Positions 8,034 through 11,423 of a DNA stretch of 11,423 nt are shown here, piece by piece. The notes below the pieces were generated by a model. The model made no database searches and was not told the origin of the DNA. It worked only from the letters and a program-made list of their open reading frames with translations. A program made the position numbers and the translations under genes. Source of the DNA: Campylobacteraceae bacterium (lineage in GTDB: Bacteria > Campylobacterota > Campylobacteria > Campylobacterales > Sulfurovaceae); contig JALUKJ010000171.1 in assembly GCA_027056615.1 (NCBI GenBank), positions 1 through 11,423 of the forward strand, written 5' to 3'. The stretch's first letter is position 1, and the number at the start of each line of letters is the position of its first letter.

Positions 8034-8563
8034 TGGTAAGCAGAAGAGGTTTTTTTAAATCTATTGTTAAACCTTTGCATCAATCAGAAGAGGAGGAGAC
8101 TCCTCTTCTGATAAGACCCCCTTATGGAAAAAGTGAATCTCTTTTTCAGAGTGAGTGTCCAAGCTGTGAGAGTCAAGCTTGTGTTACTTCTTGTGATGAG
8201 AAGATTATATTTATTGACAAAGAGACAAAAACCCCTACACTTACTTTTAGTAAAAATGGGTGTATCTTTTGTGATGAATGTGCTATTGCATGTGATAAAG
8301 ATGTGCTTTCACTAAAAAATGAAGAGAGTAACACCTACTTAAGTGCTATCTTTAAAATATCACTTCAAGCATGTGTTGCCCATCATGGAGTTATCTGTAA
8401 TGCTTGTAAAGAGCCTTGTATAGATAATGCAATTCTGTTTAATGGTATGTTTAACCCAGTCATAGATAATGAGATGTGTACAGCATGTGGTTTTTGTATC
8501 TCACGTTGTCCTACCCAAGCAATTAGTTATAATGTAATACCACAACAAGAGGATAATAGATAA
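8033..8563 (+). CDS. napF: NapF, cytoplasmic iron-sulfur protein of nitrate reductase maturation
   Basis: NapF is a cytoplasmic ferredoxin-type protein linked to iron-sulfur or redox maturation of NapA before Tat export. The 176-residue product begins with SRRGFFKSIVKPL, the conserved NapF N-terminus. That stretch resembles a twin-arginine motif, but no long hydrophobic segment follows, so it should stay in the cytoplasm. Four cysteine quartets are visible: 42/45/50/54, 77/80/83/87, 114/122/125/129 and 149/152/155/159. The third has the same CX7CX2CX3C spacing as NapG. The start is GTG, overlapping the napB TAG (TAGTG), with no better ATG in frame, so translation is coupled to napB. A palindromic element begins 3 nt after its stop and separates it from the rest of the cluster. 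Confidence 0.9.
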   Translation: MVSRRGFFKSIVKPLHQSEEEETPLLIRPPYGKSESLFQSECPSCESQACVTSCDEKIIFIDKETKTPTLTFSKNGCIFCDECAIACDKDVLSLKNEESNTYLSAIFKISLQACVAHHGVICNACKEPCIDNAILFNGMFNPVIDNEMCTACGFCISRCPTQAISYNVIPQQEDNR

Positions 8564-8566
8564 TTT

Positions 8567-8740
8567 CTCGTTCCCACCGAGACGGTCAATGCCAATGAAT
8601 TAAGGAATAAATATTTAAAAACTGTAGGTTCGATTTCATCGAACGGATTGTTTTATGGGCTTCAATTTTTTGTTCGATAAAATCGAACCTACAGGATTTG
8701 GGCTTAATTCAATGGCATTGACGAGGACGTTGGGAACGAG
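8567..8740 (+). mobile_element. 174-bp nested palindromic element (MITE/REPIN-like), copy 2, inside the nap operon
   Basis: This is the inverted copy of the element at 1658-1830. Terminal inverted repeats CTCGTTCCCA (8567-8576) and complement (8731-8740) are perfect. A second pair of 19-nt arms (8586-8604 and 8703-8721) has one mismatch. The central 23-nt arms (8622-8644 and 8672-8694) have one mismatch around a 27-nt spacer. Nearly all of the 174 bases can fold into one long stem. It sits 3 nt after the napF stop and upstream of the small ORF before napL, that is, in the middle of what is normally one operon. No clear target-site duplication is seen (TTT on the left, AAA on the right). It is non-coding and non-autonomous. 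Confidence 0.88.
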
Positions 8741-8752
8741 AAAATATTGCAG

Positions 8753-8774
8753 GGTGTTTTCCCCCGAAAACACC
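8753..8774 (+). repeat. perfect hairpin upstream of the 113-aa ORF
   Basis: GGTGTTTTC and GAAAACACC form a perfect 9-bp stem around a CCCC loop, starting 12 nt after the palindromic element ends. No T-run follows, so it is not a normal intrinsic terminator. It ends 10 nt before the AGGAG site at 8785-8789. It could be an RNA stabiliser or processing site at the 5' end of a separate napLD transcript, a translational control element, or a remnant of another small repeat family. Confidence 0.6.
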
Positions 8775-8797
8775 ATAAAATAGAAGGAGAATGAATT

Positions 8798-9139
8798 ATG
8801 AAATTACACGAAAAATACCCAAAATTATTTGATAAACTAGAAGATAAAGAGCTAGAGTTAAGACACTTACTAAATGTCGATGAAAACTATGAAGATTATG
8901 ACTCAGAGGAGTTTGAATTTAACTTTGAGGAGTATAACTTTATTGTCTATATTTCAGAGCTTATGCAAGAAGCGTTAGGTCAAGAGAAGATGGAAGAGCT
9001 TATAGTAAAACTAAATGACAACCCCTCTTTTGAAAACTTTTTAGCAAGTGAGATTGACCTATATGCATTAAAAAGCTCACTCTCAACCCAAGAGCTAGAG
9101 GAGTTAATACTAAACCAAATTGAGGGTATTTTATCATGA
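8798..9139 (+). CDS. acidic 113-aa protein of unknown function between napF and napL
   Basis: I do not recognise this protein. It is very rich in Glu and Asp, especially residues 27-45 (NVDENYEDYDSEEFEFNFEE), has no cysteine, signal peptide or membrane segment, and looks helical (EKMEELIVKL, STQELEELILNQI). The ATG at 8798 is preceded by AGGAG at 8785-8789 with good spacing; an ATG at 8791 is in another frame and too close to that site. Its TGA overlaps the napL ATG (ATGA), a strong sign of coupled translation and of a real gene. napF and napL are adjacent or close in the described napAGHBFLD clusters, so this is an added gene, placed directly after the palindromic element and hairpin. A cytoplasmic accessory factor for nitrate reductase is possible but unproven. 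Confidence 0.75.
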   Translation: MKLHEKYPKLFDKLEDKELELRHLLNVDENYEDYDSEEFEFNFEEYNFIVYISELMQEALGQEKMEELIVKLNDNPSFENFLASEIDLYALKSSLSTQELEELILNQIEGILS

Positions 9140-10092
9140 AAGCTACTCTTTTTTTCCTCTTTTTTAATATATTTTTATATGCAACACCAACTCTAAAACC
9201 TATAGACTCCATAGAGATAAACGGTACAGTTAAAGATATGGTTTTAAGAGATAATCTACTAGTTGTTGCTACAGATATGGGGCATATAGAGGTAAAAGAT
9301 ATTGCTACAAAAAAAAGCATAAAAAATATAACAATTCCTAATGTAAAAGATTTTATGGGTGATGAGATACCTGCTAGAGTTATGAGTACAGATAAGATAA
9401 ACAATAGATATCTACTGCTTAGTAACAGTGGTAAAAATGGCTACTCTGACCTATATATTTACGATAAAAACCTTACACATATACTCTCTGCTAAAGATAA
9501 AAAAGCTCTTATTAAAGCTAGATTTATAGACAAAGAGCATATTTTGTTAGGATATTTAAGCAATGAGGTAGCTCTTTTGGATTTAAAAAGCAAAAAAGAG
9601 AGCTATAGAGTACAACTTAGTGAGTCTAAATTTTCAGACTTTGCACTTAACAAAGATAAGAGTCAAGCTGTATTCTCTTGTGAAAGTGGTATTTTAAATG
9701 TTGTAGATGTAAAAACAGGTAAAATATTAAAAGAGCTTAAAGGGCTAAACTTAGACAATGTCTATAGAGTTGACTTTAAAAATGGAATAGTTAGTGGAGC
9801 AGGACAAGACAGAAGAGGCTCTATTTATGATGTAACAACAGGAAAAGGAAGCTATATTTCAGGAGATTTTCTAATCTACTCTACAGCCCTTAGCCCAACT
9901 GCTTCAAAAGTGGCTTTTGCTATGGATGAGCAAAATAATATCTCTATTTACAATAGCTCAACTAAGTCAAAAATAGCTCTACTTAAAGGGCAAAAGAGTA
10001 CACTTAATGTAATTATTTTTCAAGATGAGAACAGAATCTTTTCGGCAAGTGATGACAGTACCATTATGGTATGGGATTTAAAACAAAAATAG
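9136..10092 (+). CDS. napL: NapL, periplasmic beta-propeller accessory protein
   Basis: NapL is a nap-cluster protein found in Campylobacterota, a periplasmic protein of unclear biochemical role that supports normal nitrate reductase function in Wolinella. The 318-residue product has a Sec signal peptide (hydrophobic residues 4-15, likely cleavage after LYA at 14-16). WD40/YVTN-like repeats follow, such as IYDVTTGKG near 232-240 and the C-terminal SASDDSTIMVWDLKQK, so a six- or seven-bladed propeller is likely. Position before napD and the fold give the name; sequence in this family is poorly conserved, so the call rests partly on context. The ATG overlaps the preceding stop, with GAGGG at 9122-9126 as binding site. 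Confidence 0.85.
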   Translation: MKATLFFLFFNIFLYATPTLKPIDSIEINGTVKDMVLRDNLLVVATDMGHIEVKDIATKKSIKNITIPNVKDFMGDEIPARVMSTDKINNRYLLLSNSGKNGYSDLYIYDKNLTHILSAKDKKALIKARFIDKEHILLGYLSNEVALLDLKSKKESYRVQLSESKFSDFALNKDKSQAVFSCESGILNVVDVKTGKILKELKGLNLDNVYRVDFKNGIVSGAGQDRRGSIYDVTTGKGSYISGDFLIYSTALSPTASKVAFAMDEQNNISIYNSSTKSKIALLKGQKSTLNVIIFQDENRIFSASDDSTIMVWDLKQK

Positions 10093-10101
10093 GAGTTAAA
10101 A

Positions 10102-10464
10102 ATGAATATTTCAAGTATTGTAGTCCAAGCACTACCTAAACATATTGATGAGTTAGTAGAGTATTTTCAAAAAGAGGATTTTGTTGACTATCACTTTTGT
10201 GATAAAGCTACAGGAAAGATTATTGTAACTATTGAGGGTGATGGTGTTGAAGAGGAGATTAAAAAGCTTGTCAAGATTCAACAACTTCCAAATGTTATTA
10301 CAGCAGATATGATGATGACCTACCAAGAGGAGTTAGATGAAGCCATTAAAGAGCTAAATGAGGCTAACCCAGTTCCTGAAATCTTAACTAAAGAGAATGT
10401 CAATGTAAAAGATGTTGTCTACAATGGTGACCTTAAGAAAAAAGATTTTCATGGAGGTGTTTAA
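10102..10464 (+). CDS. napD: NapD, NapA Tat-signal-binding chaperone
   Basis: NapD is a cytoplasmic ferredoxin-fold protein that binds the NapA twin-arginine signal peptide and holds back export until the cofactor is inserted. The 120-residue product shows the family pattern: N-terminal strand ISSIVVQALP, helix HIDELVEYF, strand GKIIVTIEGD, helix EEEIKKLVKIQQLPNV, and final strand ITADMMMTY near 74-82. The region after about residue 85 is a Glu/Asn/Lys-rich tail absent from the shorter enterobacterial NapD. AGGAG at 10091-10095, overlapping the napL stop, serves as binding site. The next gene overlaps its stop (TAATG). NapA maturation depends on NapD, so separation of this gene from napA by the palindromic element matters. 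Confidence 0.9.
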   Translation: MNISSIVVQALPKHIDELVEYFQKEDFVDYHFCDKATGKIIVTIEGDGVEEEIKKLVKIQQLPNVITADMMMTYQEELDEAIKELNEANPVPEILTKENVNVKDVVYNGDLKKKDFHGGV

Positions 10465-10751
10465 TGGCTGTTATTATTGAGTCTGTTATTAAAAGCAATC
10501 CAATAGGACGTTGGTACATTGAACTCTTTGATACTACAAAAGAAGATGACCCAGAAAATAGAGTTATTTGTCTTGATGTTTTTGAATATGCTGAGAAAGT
10601 AGAGCTTATGGGTGCAGAGTATGGTGGAGATGTAGAGATTGCATGGTCAAGTGACGACAATGTAACCCCTGAACAGATAAATGAAGTACGTATGCAGATG
10701 ATGGCTTATGAGGCAGAGCAACAGGCTAATTTAGAGCAAGAAAATATATAA
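10464..10751 (+). CDS. small acidic protein of unknown function, coupled to napD
   Basis: I do not recognise this 95-residue protein. It has no signal peptide or transmembrane segment and one cysteine (near 35). An N-terminal alpha/beta part (VIKSNPIGRWYIELFDT, then NRVICLDVFEYAEKVELMG) is followed by an acidic helix with Gln- and Glu-rich end (QINEVRMQMMAYEAEQQANL). It is probably real: the ATG overlaps the napD TAA by one base and has the best ribosome-binding site in the window, GGAGGT at 10453-10458. It is the last gene of the nap run and ends 3 nt before the end of a convergent gene. A cytoplasmic role in nitrate reductase assembly or its control is a guess from position. Confidence 0.78.
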   Translation: MAVIIESVIKSNPIGRWYIELFDTTKEDDPENRVICLDVFEYAEKVELMGAEYGGDVEIAWSSDDNVTPEQINEVRMQMMAYEAEQQANLEQENI

Positions 10752-10754
10752 AAA

Positions 10755-11126
10755 TTAAACTATTGCCCTAAATTCTAATTGTTGATTACTATAGAGTGGT
10801 CTAATGACCTTTTTAATACCATGCCCAGCATTTATCTCTTTTGAAATATCTATTAACTGATATTTAGATAGAAGTTCCAAATCTTTATTTAGACTAGATG
10901 GACTTTTTTTTAGCTCATCTAGCATAACAGAGTAGTAAACCTTTGTTTTGGTTTTTAAATACTGAATAACCTTTGTTCGTGTTGGTTTTAAGATATTAAG
11001 TAAATCTTCAGTCTCCATCCAAATTGTATTTTTAGGAGTTACTTTTAAACCACTATCAATCTCTTTGGCTGTTGCTTCTGCCGAAGAAAAAAAATCATCT
11101 ATTGTTCCATTTCTAATCTCTACCAT
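10755..11126 (-). CDS. winged-helix antitoxin-like regulator (TumA / HVO_A0114 type)
   Basis: This 123-residue protein looks like the DNA-binding antitoxin paired with TumE (DUF6516) toxins. Residues 1-35 form a charged leader. A segment typical of the family follows (METEDLLNILKPTRTKVIQYLK, about 37-58). Then comes a winged helix-turn-helix with recognition helix near 77-89 (SSLNKDLELLSKY) and a wing (GIKKVIRPLYS, 103-113). Its ATG overlaps the end of the toxin-like gene by 7 nt (ATGGTAG), so the pair is translated together, toxin first. Its stop lies 3 nt from the end of the nap run on the other strand. In such modules the antitoxin usually represses its own promoter, which would be near the right edge of the window. 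The pairing is the strongest evidence for the call. Confidence 0.72.
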   Translation of the reverse strand: MVEIRNGTIDDFFSSAEATAKEIDSGLKVTPKNTIWMETEDLLNILKPTRTKVIQYLKTKTKVYYSVMLDELKKSPSSLNKDLELLSKYQLIDISKEINAGHGIKKVIRPLYSNQQLEFRAIV

Positions 11127-11371
11127 TGAATAAACTCCTTTATATCATTTTTAAATCTTTGAACTAACTCTTGATAGCTAATAAAATCATCAAGTTCATA
11201 TATCTTTCCAAAATAGTGTTTATGATGAAAATTGTGGCTGTTATCATACCCCATTACTCTTCCATTATCATTAGGAAATATCTCTCTATTAATATAAACC
11301 ATATTATATTTTACAATTTTATCTTTATATTCCCATGCTTCAAATTTAATCATTCCACCACCATTTTGCAA
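11120..11371 (-). CDS. TumE-family (DUF6516) toxin-like protein, N-terminus uncertain
   Basis: The central motif GRVMGYDNSHNFHHKHYFG (about residues 37-55) matches the GYDN...HH(R/K)H signature of the TumE/DUF6516 toxin family, and a helix-turn-helix antitoxin-like gene follows with a 7-nt overlap. The target of the toxin is not stated here because I cannot derive it. The start is doubtful. The given one is a TTG at 11371; an ATG at 11353 would give 77 residues. The frame stays open further upstream to a TAG at 11408-11410, through residues KVIDERFIVPL, which resemble the usual first beta-strand region of the family. The gene may therefore use a non-ATG start or have lost its N-terminus by a stop mutation. 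Confidence 0.65.
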   Translation of the reverse strand: MQNGGGMIKFEAWEYKDKIVKYNMVYINREIFPNDNGRVMGYDNSHNFHHKHYFGKIYELDDFISYQELVQRFKNDIKEFIQW

Positions 11372-11423
11372 TGGGACAATAAATCTTTCATCAATAACTT
11401 TACTATACTATTTCTTTTTCGAC

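Noticed and set aside
8033..8090. Tat signal peptide in NapF (SRRGFFK)
   Set aside because: No hydrophobic region or cleavage site follows the arginines; this N-terminus is typical of cytoplasmic NapF.
1658..8740. CRISPR array or composite transposon
   Set aside because: There are only two copies of a self-complementary element, far apart and inverted, with no short regularly spaced repeats and no transposase gene between them.
8567..8740. Target-site duplication at element copy 2
   Set aside because: The flanks TTT and AAA are complementary rather than directly repeated, so they extend the palindrome and do not show a duplication.
9000..9404. Minus-strand open frame of 134 codons antisense to the 113-aa gene and napL
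   Set aside because: Both plus-strand genes have ribosome-binding sites, coupled overlap and a signal peptide; the antisense frame has no such support.

Overview
The window looks like a chromosome fragment from a Campylobacterota (epsilonproteobacterial) organism, most likely in or near Sulfurovum/Sulfurimonas. It is AT-rich, genes are tightly packed with stop/start overlaps, and one promoter has a TATAAT box preceded by a T-rich stretch without a clear -35. The diagnostic feature is a periplasmic nitrate reductase cluster in the epsilonproteobacterial order napA-G-H-B-F-(x)-L-D. It has no napC; NapGH would carry electrons from quinol. The genus assignment is inference from gene order and protein style, not from a search.

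Layout. 1-436: small secreted protein of unknown function, followed by a hairpin. 495-1650: PLP aminotransferase of the succinyldiaminopimelate type (dapC-like) with its own TATAAT box. 1658-1830: a 173-bp nested palindromic element (MITE/REPIN-like). 1867-2463: unknown cytoplasmic 198-aa protein. 2464-2599: nap promoter region with two TGA-N6-TCA CRP/FNR-type sites. 2600-8563: napA, napG, napH, napB, napF, closely spaced or overlapping. 8567-8740: second copy of the element in opposite orientation. 8753-8774: perfect 9-bp hairpin. 8798-10751: acidic 113-aa ORF, napL, napD and a 95-aa ORF, in a coupled run. 10755-11407, minus strand: a TumE/TumA-like toxin-antitoxin pair that ends 3 nt from the end of the nap run.

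How the genes work together. NapA (Mo-bisMGD, one [4Fe-4S]) reduces nitrate in the periplasm. NapB supplies electrons through c-type haems, and the NapH/NapG iron-sulfur quinol dehydrogenase feeds it from the membrane. NapF and NapD are cytoplasmic maturation factors, and NapL is a periplasmic beta-propeller accessory protein. The promoter architecture suggests activation by a CRP/FNR-family regulator.

Most notable points. (1) The core of the nap operon with its promoter (about 6.7 kb) lies between two nearly identical, inverted 173/174-bp elements, one of them inserted inside the operon 3 nt after napF. This could allow inversion or mobilisation that separates napA from napL/napD. (2) NapB is 322 aa and carries a third CXXCH motif in an N-terminal cytochrome c553-like domain. 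(3) Three small unknown ORFs are tied to the nap genes. (4) The putative FNR-type site would be centred at -41.5 from the inferred start. I found no entirely new defence or mobile system; the element-bracketed nap segment is the closest to something undescribed.
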